Positions 34,557 through 46,236 of a stretch of DNA of 64,000 nt are shown here, piece after piece (the first letter of the stretch is position 1; each line of letters opens with the position of its first letter). A model generated the notes under the pieces. It searched no databases. It was given only the letters and a program-made list of their open reading frames with translations, and had not been told where the DNA came from. A program made the translations under genes and the position numbers. Location: the NCBI GenBank assembly GCA_035610835.1, contig CM069455.1, positions 17,807,874-17,871,873 on the forward strand, in the 5' to 3' direction. Origin of the DNA: Ophiura sarsii. Its lineage: Eukaryota; Echinodermata; Ophiuroidea; Amphilepidida; Ophiuridae.

Positions 34557-34952
34557 AGGGACACTAAGAGATGTGTTGGAGGCTGCGCCCTCAATTATAA
34601 TAAAAACTGGGATTAGTATATTTTTATAATTGTATATGTATGATCTTACACCTATAGGATTAAGAAAAATCAGCCCTCTTTGTACAAGAAAATGTCGATT
34701 CAAAAATGCTCGTACAGCCGCGACGAGCATTTTACGTCCGACAGTATCCCCCTGCAGTACGCGTGATACATAACGCGAACCATATTTGCATAGAGGGCGT
34801 TTTTCAATAAATAGCGATGATATTGTTTTAATCAAGTTTTGTAGTGTGTTTTTGTTAGTAGAAAGAACAATAATGGTAATTTTTAATGTTCATCTTGAAT
34901 TCTGAAGTAAATTTTTAAACATTTAAAATGTTCAACACCACTTAATGTCCCT
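34557..34952 (+). mobile_element. 396-bp TTAA-type MITE
   Basis: Ends AGGGACACTAAG and CTTAATGTCCCT between TTAA copies (34553-34556, 34953-34956), as in piggyBac/Kolobok-type elements. An internal hairpin ATGCTCGT...ACGAGCAT is present. Other copies: 58691-59066 and 4069-4200. Confidence 0.85.
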
Positions 34953-35275
34953 TTAATAAATTCGCGACCGGGCGAGCTGTCGCTTGGGTTTTAATAATTC
35001 ATTCATTCTTCATCTGAGCTGGCTGACCTACTGTGATATTGAGAGATCGGATATTTTTGCGTGAATTTTGAAAGTTGATAGTTCTTGTACATGTATACGA
35101 CTAGTTGAGATATAACTCTAATAATTCATATATCATCCCCTGGATTTCATCGCCATTGAATAATTGTGTCATTGTACTTTTTGTAAACTTTTGAAGCGGA
35201 TTTATGTGAGCCTTGTCTTCTTTGTACTATATGATGGCATAATAAATCAGGAAAGGTCTCACCTTTCCTGCATAA

Positions 35276-36077
35276 GGGAGTGTTCAGAAATACTTTGGTG
35301 GGGGGGGGGGGGGGGGGGGGGGGGCGTCTAAAAAGTTTCAAGTTGAAAAAAGGGGGGACCAAAAAGTTTTGGGTACTCAAGAGGGGGGTCAAAAAAGTTT
35401 GGCCAACAGTGGCGTCGCCAGAGGGGGGGGGGGGGGGGGGCGAGGGGGATCCCCCAATATTGACGTCGTGTCGGTTGAGATTGGCACTGTCGGTTCATTT
35501 GACCACAGTAATCATGGAATTATGATGGTCAAAAGTACACAGATGGAAATTTTTCATAATTTTCATTTCGCATAATGTGTCCCCAAAATGCAACATTCTT
35601 TGCTACAAGCTTGTTTGGAGCCAAAATGTATCTCGATCGTTCCAATAGTAGGTGTAAAGTTGAAAATGTTTGCGCGCATTTCGTGACTCACAAAAGTCTT
35701 GTCGGTTCATTATTATTTCTCGCCCCCAATATGAATAACCTAGCTACGCCACTGCTGGCCAAATCAATAGATTTAAACAAAACTTAAATCCAAGTTTCTT
35801 TTATGTGTAGGCAGACATTGAAAATAGATACAGTATACAATTGGTTTGATCAGTCTGTGATATCTTTATTATCAATGAACACCAGATAAAACAAATATGA
35901 ACTCTTTGTAACACGTTATAAAACTATGTGTCAATTGTGTCTAGGGAAAATGAACCTGAGGGGGGTCAACAAAGTTTTTCACCTTGTAAAGGGGGTCAAC
36001 AAAGTTTTTACTATTTCAGACACCCAAAAATGCAAGTTGGCCAACACCCCCCCACCAAAGTATTTCTGAACACTCCC
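35276..36077. mobile_element. 802-bp Harbinger-like element with nested hAT MITE
   Basis: TIR of about 28 bp begins GGGAGTGTTCAGAAATACTT and is inverted at 36050-36077; 3-bp target TAA on both sides (35273-35275, 36078-36080). Its right half repeats GGGGGTCAACAAAGTTTTT. The hAT MITE 35407-35754 is inserted inside. Confidence 0.85.
35407..35754. mobile_element. hAT-type MITE nested in Harbinger-like element
   Basis: TIR CAGTGGCGTCGCCAG and complement (CTAGCTACGCCACTG), flanked by TTGGCCAA / CTGGCCAA, an 8-bp target duplication with one mismatch. Has a G-rich run after the left TIR. A related right half is at 63040-63217. Confidence 0.85.
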
Positions 36078-36407
36078 TAAATAAACCATCTTCCAACAAA
36101 AAATTATCGCATGCAAGTGGGCGACCTGTGAATTTAAAAAGCACCAATTATGGTGAAGAAAAGGCTTTTCCATGGCTGTTCCCTTACGGTAACAATGGTA
36201 TCTCTCCAGCAACATGTAACAGAGCTCTTCCAATAACTGATTTACAGTATTACCAAAGCCGGCTATACAATAGTGACAGTAGGTGGCGGAAGGACATAAC
36301 ATTTCTTATGTCAGCAATAAACAATGTAGAATGGACACAATTACTGAATATTGTGAATGTTTACACGCGTATGCATAAAAGTGTCAATCATGATAATGAT
36401 ACTTCTT

Positions 36408-36755
36408 CAGTGACGGATCCAGGATCAAAATTTACTGGGGGGGGGGGGCTGACCAAGGTTTTTTAATTGGTACCCCAAAAATGGCGTTAAACCCCCAATT
36501 TTTGTTTGCCGTCAGCTCGTGTGTGTGGGGGGGGGGGGGGGGGGTCGGTGGGGGGGGGGGGGTGGGGGGGGGTTAGAGACGTGGTCGTCCCAAAACCGGC
36601 AACAAATATCGCATGGTACATGTCGTAAATGTACCGACGGAACCTACCTATGCCTCTGAAAAGGTTAAGTGGTACACAAAAAAGGTATATTGTCAAATTT
36701 TACGGGGGGGGGGGGGGGGGGGCGCTCGCCTACTCCGCCCCTGTATCCGCCACTG
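36408..36755. mobile_element. hAT-like MITE with several G runs
   Basis: Ends CAGTGACGGATCCAGG and CCTGTATCCGCCACTG are inverted with three mismatches. Contains four G homopolymers (about 36437-36447, 36527-36543, 36549-36571, 36703-36722). An exact target duplication is not visible. Confidence 0.6.
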
Positions 36756-36912
36756 TTCTTTACAACCAATATCTGCAGTAGATCTTGTTAACTTGTCAAG
36801 AAATCCAGATATGCTATAAGTAATTCATACATGTTCACAGAAGAAATACGTGAGACTGCTGCATATTGGAAAGACACATTATAGAACCTATGTTCTTATC
36901 TTCCTAACACTG

Positions 36913-36960
36913 CACTGTAACCAGTGGCGTATCTCGGTGGGGGGGGGGGGGGGGGGTTGC
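36913..36960. mobile_element. Left end of a hAT-like G-rich MITE
   Basis: CAGTGGCGTATCTCGG followed by a G run. The matching right end was not found nearby, so this is a solo or truncated end. Confidence 0.4.
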
Positions 36961-37375
36961 CCGAACAGTAGCTACTCGAGTAAAAGAAATTCAACATTTC
37001 GGATTATCATCTGTGATCCTTTCTGCGCATGTCTGAAAACGGGAAAATACTGGCATTGAACTATCTAATTAGCTCGTCTATTAGAGGCGCAATTACCACG
37101 CTTTTTCAGTTGAAGAGGGACGCGAGTGTAAAATTATTATTGAACTATCTAATCAGGCGAGGGACCGAAAATTAGTATAGATAACTGTTTAAAACCCGGA
37201 GGATTAACCATTATTTGTTGGATGTGATGTTTTTCGCGGTCTCGCGTTTAAGAAGCAAAAGTCAACAAATTAGAAGCCATAAATTATTGTTAACCCTAAC
37301 CAGTAAAGCTAGTTTTTTGTGCGTATCGGGGGGAGGGGGGAAAAAGTGCTATTTTTTTGACCCGAAAAATCACCC
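36961..37375. other. No gene recognised
   Basis: Mixed composition; two related phrases (GAACTATCTAATTAG / GAACTATCTAATCAG) near 37055-37155. No coding signal. Confidence 0.4.
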
Positions 37376-37447
37376 AGCAACCCCCGGGATTCGATCGCGG
37401 GACCATCCGCACCCAAGTCTGTCCCTCTATCAACTGAGCTAACTCCC
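37376..37447 (-). tRNA. tRNA-Pro(TGG)-like sequence, probable SINE head
   Basis: The minus strand begins GGGAGTTAGCTCAGTTGATA (A box), has an anticodon loop CTTGGGT (anticodon TGG) followed by GCG, and a T arm GCGATCGAATCCC resembling proline tRNAs. The anticodon and acceptor stems pair poorly, so a functional gene is unlikely. Confidence 0.4.
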
Positions 37448-37836
37448 TAGCGGCTATGCGGCCACAAACTCCGTGGCCACATATGCCTGCGGAAGGTGAC
37501 GTCATCGCGGCAATGCAGCAGCACGTGCCTGGAGATAGTTTCTGGCAGTGAGATTTAGTGAGATTCAGTGCGGTTAGGGTAAAATGCACTTTTTAGGTGC
37601 TTTTGACGAAAACCCATTCCTTTGTTTCTTAAGAATTAGTAACCCTTGGCCTCCACATTTATCGCCCAAAGATAGAGTATTTACTGACAGAATAATTGGG
37701 CTAACTGATAGTCAATTCCCAGCAAGATGAAATCCAAGAAATACCCTGTGTGATTTCAATAGGTCTTTTCACAGAGTTCCCCAAGACTTTAGTATAGTAA
37801 CACCTTACATGCTGCTATTACTAGTTTTACCATGTA

Positions 37837-38023
37837 CGAAACAGATTTTTCAGAAACTTTTCCTTACACTAGGCATATTTGTACTTATTTAAATGCATTT
37901 CCTATGGTGATTCCACATTATGTGACACTCTTTGTAACATTTTGTGAAATTTTACAACTGTCATGACAGATTATGACATGTCATAATCTGTAGACCAACC
38001 TGCTGCATGGAAAGTGTTAACAC
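37837..38023 (+). mobile_element. Dispersed MITE copy (family of 25872-26101)
   Basis: Shares AAACAGATTTTTCAGAAACT and the right end GCATGGAAAGTGTTAAC. Lacks the left TIR and the CTCAGGAACTA part, and has an internal TGTCATGAC...GACATGTCATAATCTG palindrome. Confidence 0.6.
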
Positions 38024-38163
38024 CTGTCATCGACTGCGTTACTGCGATTAGATCACGAAATTCACTTAACACTGTCATTAGATTTGACCTGTTGACACTG
38101 ACACTAACAGTACTGGATATATCAGGGGTGGGGTGTTTTAAGAAATATGTACCTGGCAGACTA

Positions 38164-38720
38164 CCAAAATATTTAATAACATTTTTCGTGTGATTTAATT
38201 TTCGGGCAATTCAATTTTAAGAGAGAGGTACAGCTCAACATATTTAATAACATTTTTCGTCTGCTTAAATTTGGGGCAATTCAATTTTCGCGTAATTAAA
38301 TCTTCGTGTGATTAAACAATTAACTGGTTTTATGGGTGGGTGTGTGTGTGGGGGGTATAGGGGTACAGGGTAGGGGTGCCAAAAATGTTAATAAAATATA
38401 ATACATGTACTTCAATAAATAAATGTTGTACTTTTCGTGTGATTACATTTTTGTGTGATTAAATTTTTTCGCAGGATTAAAATTTTCGGGCAATTACATT
38501 TTCACGCGATTACCTGTTCGCGTGATGAAACAATTGGCAGATTTTATGAGGGGATATTGGGGGTGTAATAAGAGATAGGTACTGGACAGGGCTACCAAAA
38601 TATCTAATATATTTAATAACATTTTTCGTGTGATTTAATTTTCGGGCAATTCAATTTTCGCGCAATTAAATCTTCACTTGTTGAAACAATGAGCAGGTTT
38701 TATGGAGGGGGGGGGGGGTA
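38164..38720. repeat. Diverged local repeats of TTTTCGTGTGATTAAATTTTCG
   Basis: Three blocks (about 38164-38345, 38425-38560, 38600-38720) each carry TTCGTGTGATT, GGGCAATTCAATTTT and a GGTTTTATGGG-like end. Probably an old tandem repeat. No coding. Confidence 0.6.
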
Positions 38721-39094
38721 ATCGGGGTGTTACTTTATTTTCACTTTACTTTATTTTCACTTTATTTTCACTTAAAGGTAGATGTTCCGATTGCTGGCAC
38801 GATTTTCAACTTGATGTTTTCTATTTTACAAAGGTCATCCTTGAAATTGGCACATTCCAAAGTTTGAGTTGCATAACTCCAATGGTTCAATTTTTAGAAG
38901 CGCAATGTCACAAAACATTTGTGCCCAAAGTCCTACACAAACTGGTTGGTGTTAACCACCTTTGGCAGTAATTCATCACATTTTCGCCTATCATCTCTAA
39001 ATGGAACATTTCTGACCTCTAAGATTTGACAGACATAATGAGAAAAATATGGGATTCTTCTGATATAAAAATATCTTGATGTGAAAAAAAAAAA
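38721..39094. other. No gene recognised
   Basis: Contains another short TTTTCACTTTA cluster (38735-38775), similar to the start of the 567-bp repeat that follows. An 89-codon frame here has no domain. Confidence 0.45.
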
Positions 39095-39661
39095 TCATAG
39101 CCACAAAAAAGTGATCGGAACATACACTTTTTAACTTTATTATCACTTAACTTTATTTTCACTTTACCTTATTTTCACTTTACTTAACTTTTACTTTATT
39201 TTCACTTTATTTTATTTTCACTTTGATTTAGTATGGGTAACCTTTGTTTTTATTTGGAGAGAGTACTGAATGTCTACCAGTTACAAAGGCTAACAGTGTT
39301 TTGCCTCAATATACTATTAATTGAAGCTGTTTTTATTTACGAGTGACCCTTTATAATTATTGTTTCCGTGAGTACTCTCTCCAAATAAAAACAAAGGTCA
39401 CCCATACTTAATCAACTAAATGAAAACAGTCTTTCACAAACATCAGTCCTACGACTGTTTTGAGACAAAGAGTCTCCAATACACACATTCAATTCATAGC
39501 ATTATATTGTCTTGCAAGTAATGTTTATAGTGTGTTTATTCCAATCATGTACATCGCTTTATTTGTACCTATTTAAAACATCCTTGATAGATATTTGCTT
39601 CTGTGTTGTATGGTACTGTTTCTTTACTCACAATGCCTAAACCGCGTTGTCTTTTTAAAAG
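39095..39661. repeat. 567-bp dispersed repeat, copy 2
   Basis: Same length and end points as 31276-31842 with no indel, but in different flanks. It lies 7819 bp away in direct orientation. Confidence 0.9.
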
Positions 39662-39665
39662 ACAG

Positions 39666-40090
39666 TTCTTGTTTGGACTGTGCGAAATTTGTTGACCGTG
39701 CGAATTTGTTTGACTTACTTGACTTTATTACTGGTTCTGTGAACCAACCAAAAAACTAGATCCTAACCATGTACATATTATATTCAACACACTGGAACCA
39801 TATCAAACAAAGTTTCCAGTCAGGCCTCACATTTCTTTGAATAGGTGTTAACAGAAGTTTGTGTCATTCAGTCATATTATAATAACATTATAATAAGCTT
39901 GGGACCTGAATAACTCTTTGTTTTATCAGGACATTTGTGTTAAGAAGGTTCCACTGTAACAGAGTAAATTTTCTAAGTTTGTAATTATTAAATAGTTTGT
40001 AATTAAATAACTGTTAACTATATCATTTATGTAACATTTTGTGTAGCAACCGTTCCTTAAAAATTATGACACTACTCTTGCTAAACCTGT
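39666..40090. repeat. ~430-bp tandem duplication, unit 1
   Basis: Starts TTCTTGTTTGGACTGTGCGA and ends CTCTTGCTAAACCTG. Repeated immediately downstream with about 97% identity by eye. It lacks the Harbinger-like insertion present in unit 2, so it preserves the empty site GTTTGACTTACTTGAC. Confidence 0.9.
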
Positions 40091-41043
40091 TTCTTATTTG
40101 GACTGTGCGAAATTTGTTGACCGTGCGAATTTGTTTGACTTAGGGAAGACATCAAAACTCGACCGCCCGTTGACCGCCGGTTACGGACGGTTCCGCCCGG
40201 TTCTTTCAGGTCAAATGTTTTACTGGTATATGAATATTCACGCATGCAACACTGAACAACCGCCAGCTGACTTAATGCTGTAACCAGACCAATTTACACT
40301 ATCAATCTGTTACTTTGCGGTCATAATAGCTCTCTCTATAATCTTTCTATAAAAAAACCCATTCATATACTTTCGGTATTGATTTTAAAAAGTTACTTGA
40401 GCTATAAACAGATTGAAAGAGCCAACGAAAATCAATAGCTGTATTGTACTGGTTGTCAACTGAGACTTGAGAACCCATTAATTCAAGACTTTATTGCTCA
40501 CGCGTGTGACGAGGCAGTATCAACCGGTCGTGTTCACCAGAGTGTAACTATTTGACCTCATTATGTGTGTATATTATAACAGACGACACGTTTTGTGAGA
40601 ACCGGGCGGAACCGGCCGTAACCGGCGGTCAACGGGCGGTCGAGTTTTGACGTGATCCCTTACTTGACTTTATTACTGGTTCTGTGAACCAACCTAGATC
40701 TAAAACTAGATCCTAACCATGTACATATTATATTCAACACACTGGAACCATATCAAACAAAGTTTCCAGCCAGGCCTCACATTTCTTTGAATAGGTGTTA
40801 ACAGAAGTTTGTGTCATTCAGTCATATTATAATAACATTATAATAAGCTTGGGACCTGAATAACACTTTGTTTTATCAGGACATTTGTGTTAAGAAGGTT
40901 CCACTGTAACAGAGTAAATTTTCCAAGTTTGTAATTATTAAATAGTTTGTAATTAAATAACTGTTAACTGTATCATTTATGTAACATTTTGTGTAGCAAC
41001 CGTTCCTTAAAAATTATGACACTACTCTTGCCAAACCTGTTTG
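40091..41043. repeat. ~430-bp tandem duplication, unit 2 (interrupted)
   Basis: Same unit with a 517-bp insertion at 40143-40659 and a small extra AGATCTA near 40694. Otherwise collinear with unit 1. Confidence 0.9.
40143..40659. mobile_element. 517-bp Harbinger-like MITE with ~62-bp TIRs
   Basis: TIRs begin GGGAAGACATCAAAACTCGA (left) and the complement of GGGATCACGTCAAAACTCGA (right), continuing through CCGCCCGTTGACCGCC. Target duplication TTA (40140-40142, 40660-40662) is proved by the empty site in unit 1. No transposase. Confidence 0.93.
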
Positions 41044-41200
41044 TTGTCTGCATGAAGAGTATGACCAAGTTTCAATAATGCCTGTAACTTTGATATAACT
41101 ACATTCGTGAAGGGTTCTAAACTATATATCATTATACATGTTATACTATAATACACAATGCTAAGTTTGACAGAGGAGTTAATGAAAGTTTCGAACATGT

Positions 41201-41644
41201 TGTTGTGACGCTAAATTTATATTGATATTATTATATATTTTCATATCTAGAATTCAGGCCATGATTGACTTGAAATGGCAACACCGTACTTCCGTATTCT
41301 GAATCCCATTCAGTCTACGCGCCTATATCTCTGACCAATTCAAGTCTTCGTGCCACGCTGACAACACCTCATGATAAGTTTAGGCCATATAGTTTTCAAT
41401 TCACACAACAGGACTAGTGAGCTCTGAATTACAGAAGCTCACGATTGATGCGTGTCATGTCATTTCTTTAGGATAGTCTGGATGCTGGGTGCTGTGTTCG
41501 TTTATAATATGAGTAAGTGAACTATTTATGATGAATTAATAAAATGTATATATAAATAACTTGGAAGCTATATCCGTTATATTTATTCTGTGTGTTTTGA
41601 TCCCCTCTCCGCCATGCGAGTATTTCCCCTAAAACCACGTCCCA
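41201..41644 (+). repeat. 5' LTR
   Basis: 444 bp, starting TGTTGTGACGC. Matches 49049-49492 without indels; differences are one C/T near 41625 and one base near the 3' edge. A TATATATAAATAA stretch near 41550 and AATAAA near 41539 could serve promoter and polyadenylation roles. Confidence 0.93.
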
Positions 41645-42686
41645 ATATCTGGTGGAGAATTCGTTCGTTTTGATATTTTTATGTCAATGTTTATATTATT
41701 CCGGTCAATTTACCAGCCCCCTTCATTTTGAATAATTAGGACTGTAGCTACAAAGTTGTATATGTATTTTGTTGTTCATCGCATCCAGTGTCGACGACTA
41801 TAACTCAGCGTGGTGAGACGGTTTGAATTCAGGTAGCATTTTGTTGGTATGCACTGCTGAAATTTAATTATATGTCTATTGAAATTTGTTTTATAGACCC
41901 AGAAAGGTCTATTAAAATTGTGTTTAAAATAGTATACACGAAATACATGTAGTATGGCCTATCAATATTTAGGTCTTATTTACGCTGGCAATAATGGGCG
42001 CGTTCTACATGTTCAACGTGGCAAGTCGATAAAGTCTTTTATATAATTGTTCCGATTTACAAGTCTCTGATAATCTGGTTCAAAAGTGCATGACCACGGT
42101 CTGATATCCATTGATAAACAATTTTAATCCGAGATTGAAATTCTCGAGCGCGGTAAAATTCTATTGTGTAGATTTTATAAGCTCTTCTACTGGACAGGTG
42201 CGTTTCAGACAGACAATTTCTTCGGATGAAATAAATCTTGTTTATTTTTGAATGGACTGATTTCTAAATCAAGATACATAATATTGATACACTGCACTGC
42301 AATTGAATAAATATTTTATAAATTCAGCTGTAACTTGGGACTTTATTCATTTAATTTGATGTCAACTTTAAATTGTTGACTTGGATTTCATTGAGCTTTT
42401 AATTTTTTTTCTTCTCATTGGTGAATTTAAACTTCATCAATTAAGTTCATTGTTAGTCTATTAATTAAATTTAATCATCAATCATAATCAATAAATTTTA
42501 ATTGATAATCTTAATCAAGTTTAATAATTAATAAACTTGGTTCATGTTCAGATTTTTCAAATTTTGATTGAATTTGAACTTGAATTTTGATCTTGAACTT
42601 GAGATTGACTAATTTTTGTTGTTGATTAAATTCCGAATTCTCTTTGGAATTAGCTTGTGATTTTGACATAGATTGTTAAAAAGGCA
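41645..42686 (+). other. Retrotransposon leader with putative primer-binding site
   Basis: Untranslated leader of about 1.04 kb, AT-rich in its 3' half. TGGTGGAGAATTCG (41650-41663) lies six bases after the LTR and begins TGG, as expected for pairing with a tRNA 3' CCA. The primer tRNA could not be identified. Confidence 0.6.
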
Positions 42687-43634
42687 ATGAGCGATAGCGA
42701 TAGCGATAGTGATAGTGATAGTAAGTCTGTTATATCACTTAATAGTATAGAGGAGGTTGAACTTGACGTAGCAAATATGGCTAAATATGATATGCATAAT
42801 TGCGATATTAAATATTCTGGTAATCCAGATGATGACGTAGATAACTTCATTAGTAGATTTGAGACGTATGCTGAGCTGAGAGATTATACCGCGCCAAAAT
42901 CTATACTTGCCTTACAAACAAAAGTTTATGGAAATGCTCGCGTCTATTTGGATTCAATTCCTGATGCAGATAAGAATACCATAGCCAAGATTAAAGATTT
43001 ACTTAAAAGTAATTTCGAAGGTTCATCTTGGAAATGGAGCGTCGAATCTAAGCTGTTGTCGCGTAAGCAATTGACATCAGAAACACTTGACGACTATGCT
43101 TGTGAAATAATAAGATGGTGCAAGCAGATTGGTAAATCTGAAGCAGAAAAATTATCTATTTTTGTTCGTGGTCTTTTGCCTTCTGTCAGAGCGTTTGTGT
43201 TTTCAAAAGAACCTGAATCATTTAAACAAGCACTAGACGCCGCGAGATTGGGAATATCAGTACAGCAAACGGCAAATGACTCGCTATTCGCACCCGCACA
43301 ATCACAAAATACTGAGCCCCAGGTAAATAGCATTCATTCTGTTCTGGACACACTGACGGGAGTCGTGTCTAATATAGCCACCAGAATGGAGAAATTAGAA
43401 CACGACAAACATGTCTCTTTTTCTTCCCCGCTAGATCGTACTTACAATTCAGATCGTATAAGTAGTTCCTCTCAACCTAGGCACCAACCTAGTCAAACTT
43501 GGAATCAACCAAGGCAGTCACAGGCCCCCTATAGATCGTACAGAAAATTAGTATGCAATAGGTGTGGTCGTGTGGGACATGGGTGGAGAAAATGCTATGC
43601 CAAATTTGACGTAAATAGGAATCCTTTAAACTAA
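42687..43634 (+). CDS. gag: Gag polyprotein of Ty3/Gypsy element
   Basis: 315 codons, start ATG after an A-rich context. N-terminus is a (SD)n acidic run from a GATAGY repeat (42692-42724). Residues about 30-190 form a retrotransposon Gag capsid-like domain with the W-x-W and LDDYACEIIRWC region. The middle is Q/S/P-rich. One zinc knuckle near the C-terminus (CNRCGRVGHGWRKC, C-x2-C-x4-H-x4-C) would bind the RNA genome. The frame ends TTA AAC TAA, where the last two sense codons are the second part of the frameshift heptamer. Intact in this copy. Confidence 0.93.
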   Translation: MSDSDSDSDSDSKSVISLNSIEEVELDVANMAKYDMHNCDIKYSGNPDDDVDNFISRFETYAELRDYTAPKSILALQTKVYGNARVYLDSIPDADKNTIAKIKDLLKSNFEGSSWKWSVESKLLSRKQLTSETLDDYACEIIRWCKQIGKSEAEKLSIFVRGLLPSVRAFVFSKEPESFKQALDAARLGISVQQTANDSLFAPAQSQNTEPQVNSIHSVLDTLTGVVSNIATRMEKLEHDKHVSFSSPLDRTYNSDRISSSSQPRHQPSQTWNQPRQSQAPYRSYRKLVCNRCGRVGHGWRKCYAKFDVNRNPLN

Positions 43635-43689
43635 TAAACCCATCTGCTAGACAGAAAAAGAAACATGTTCCACGACATGTAGATGGGTT
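43625..43689 (+). promoter_or_regulatory. -1 ribosomal frameshift signal (gag-pol)
   Basis: Slippery heptamer T TTA AAC (43625-43631) in the gag frame, followed at once by the gag stop, a 5-nt spacer, then a stem-loop. AACCCATCT (43637-43645) pairs perfectly with AGATGGGTT (43681-43689), extendable by two pairs. An inner hairpin ACATGT/ACATGT (43663-43668 with 43675-43680) abuts the outer stem. The pol frame is -1 relative to gag and is open across the site. Confidence 0.88.
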
Positions 43690-45160
43690 AAGGTTTCAAA
43701 GATTTGAACATGTAAGAGGTGTATACCGAAATGGCAATGCAAACCGTGTACCTCTTGATTTGAACAGACAGACATTTGGACAAAAATCGAATTCCAGTTT
43801 TTCACAAGCGCATATTGAGATTAATTTGTCTAAGTTGAATACCATAGCAGCATTTGTTAATGGTAACCCTGTTCAATGTTTGATTGATACAGGTGCTTCT
43901 GTCAACATTATTGATCACGATTGGTTTCATGCTAATCTTTCCAATTTGCGTTTTTCTATAGAAAAATCACGTGTAGCTGAAGCACGCGCATCAAATGGTA
44001 GTAGTTTGGAAATTACTGGATTCATAGTTTTGTCCATATCTGTCAATGGCACACAATTTCCTGTACCTATGAATATTGCTCGTAACTTAAGTACACGTAT
44101 CATACTTGGGTCTCAGTTTTTAAACAGGCACTGCGCAAGAATAGATTGTGAATCTCGTACACTAAGACTTGCTAAGGAGAGTAAAATACTTGTCATTGAG
44201 AAACAGGAAATTCCTGCTCACACTCAGTCTGTTGTGTGCGCAAGACTGTCAAATAAATTGCCATTCAATACAATTGGTCTCTCTCATGGAGGCAGGCGTG
44301 TCTCTGCATTAGGTGTATTGATCGCGAATACTGCTTCTAGTGTACAGAATAACTGTATTCATTTATTAGTTATGAATACTACTGAGGAACCAATAACTTT
44401 GTACCCTCGTACTAAATTGGGCATTTTTTCTCTCGTTGACCCGCATAGGATTCACTCCTTCCCCGATCTTGAGAAAAACAATGTTAACAATGTTAATATA
44501 AGGCAAGCATCCGCGGTAGCTAGCGATGTAAACAGTAAACTAGATTCAGTAAAGGAAGTCCTTTCAAAAGTGAATTTAAATACTGATCACATGTCAGGTA
44601 CTGAAGCATCTGAAATCAATGGTTTACTCACTGAATATATTGATATATTTCAAGTAAAAGGGGGTCCTACTGGTAATTACTCCCGTGTTAAACATGCTAT
44701 TAACACTGGTGATCACCCTCCTATTAGATCTAGACCGTATAGGCAAGCTCCTCACATTCAAGCCGAAGTACGTAGACAAGTCCACGAAATGTTAGAACAA
44801 GACATTATAAAGGAGTCAGCAAGTCCTTGGTCCTTTCCAGTATGCATGACACCTAAAGCTGGTGACCCAAATACTTATAGATTTGCAATTGATTTTAGAG
44901 CCTTGAATAAGATTTGTGCACGCGATAACTTTCCATTACCTAACATAAACGATGCTTTAGATAGTTTAGGTGCAGCTAAACCAAATTTCATTACAACTCT
45001 TGATCTTGCGGCTGGATATTGGCAAATAGGCTTGGAAGAAAGTTCCAAATCTAAAACTGCATTCATCACTCAAGATGGCCTATATGAATTCCAAAGAATG
45101 CCATTTGGTTTACATAACGCCCCAGCCACTTTCCAACGAGCTATGCAAGAGAAGTTTTGA
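43631..45160 (+). pseudogene. pol: Pol part 1: protease and N-terminal reverse transcriptase
   Basis: Open in the -1 frame from the gag overlap, with no own ATG needed. Aspartic protease motif CLIDTGASVNIID (DTG at 43886-43894). Reverse transcriptase from about 44735: YRFAIDFRALN with the first catalytic Asp, TTLDLAAGYWQI, and the MPFGLHNAPATFQ block. The frame ends at TGA (45158-45160), shortly before the catalytic YLDD. Similarity resumes one frame away at 45157, so a one-base indel near 45153 breaks pol. It could be a real mutation or a sequencing error. Confidence 0.9.
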
Positions 45161-46236
45161 GAGGTTTGAATTGGAAATTCGTTCTCTGTTACTTAGATGA
45201 CATAATTATATTCAGTAGTTCTTACTCCGAACACATGGACCATTTAAGGCAAGTTTTCGATAGGTTGCGCGCAGCTGGTCTTATTAAATTACAACCTAAG
45301 AAATGTACTTTTGGTCAAACTGAGGTCAAATATTTAGGTCACGTAGTGAACAAAGATGGTGTAGCAACAGATCCAGCAAAATTGAAAATTGTCCAAGATT
45401 ATCCAACTCCTGCCAAAGTAACCGAAGTCAAATCTTTTCTTGGATTTGTGGGATATTATCGAAAGTTCATAAAGGACTTTTGCAAAATTGCTGAACCACT
45501 AACCAATTTAACTAGAAAAGATGTATCTTTTGTTTGGGATCAAAGTTGTCAAGAAGCATTCAAAACGCTCAAACGAAAATTGTTAGAGCTACCAATTCTA
45601 GCATATCCAAATTTCGATGGCACAGAATTCATATTGCAAACCGATGCTAGTCGTACTGGTTTAGGTTTTATTTTGGCCCAAAAGCAGGATGGCAAAGAAC
45701 GTGTGATATCCTATGGTGGAAGAGCATTACATGATGCGGAAAGAAATTACACTGTTACAGAAATTGAAGCTTTGGCAGTTGTCGAGGGAATCAAGAAATA
45801 TGCTCCATATTTGCAACATAGTATCAAATTCACTGTTGTAACTGATCATTGCGCTTTGAAATGGCTCTTTGGTATAAACAAAAATACCGGAAGTCGATTA
45901 GCGCGATGGGCACTTAAACTGCAGTCATATAAGTTTGATGTAATTCACATTCGTGGACGCCATAATGGTAACGCTGATGCATTAAGTAGAATAGATTATG
46001 ACAGAATGGATATTTGTGCTGATTGCAATCATTCTCATTCCAAAGTCACTGATGCTGTAGAAGTTAATAAGGTAGCCTGGGTAAAGTCGGGATTAGACGA
46101 GATGGTGAGCGACATCATACAAAATCCTAGTAATGATGTGAACTCTCGTCCTACAGTAAACGTGGTTAGAAATCTTCGATTTCAAAAAGGGAAACGTGTT
46201 GAGAATGACAAAGATTCAGTCAAGCCAAATATTTAA
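45157..46236 (+). pseudogene. pol: Pol part 2: C-terminal RT and RNase H
   Basis: Resumes RT with LCYLDDIIIFS (catalytic YLDD, 45190-45201), then KYLGHVV and FLGFVGYYRKFI (thumb/connection). RNase H follows from about 45640 (LQTDASRTGLG; E of TEIEALAVV; VVTDHCALKW; RGRHNGNADALSR), with the D-E-D-D residues visible. An in-frame TAA (46234-46236) ends this segment in the RNase H-integrase linker; the next segment continues in the same frame. Confidence 0.92.

Noticed and set aside
40098..40283. 61-codon frame
   Set aside because: It spans the junction of a tandem repeat and the Harbinger-like TIR, so it is a chance frame.
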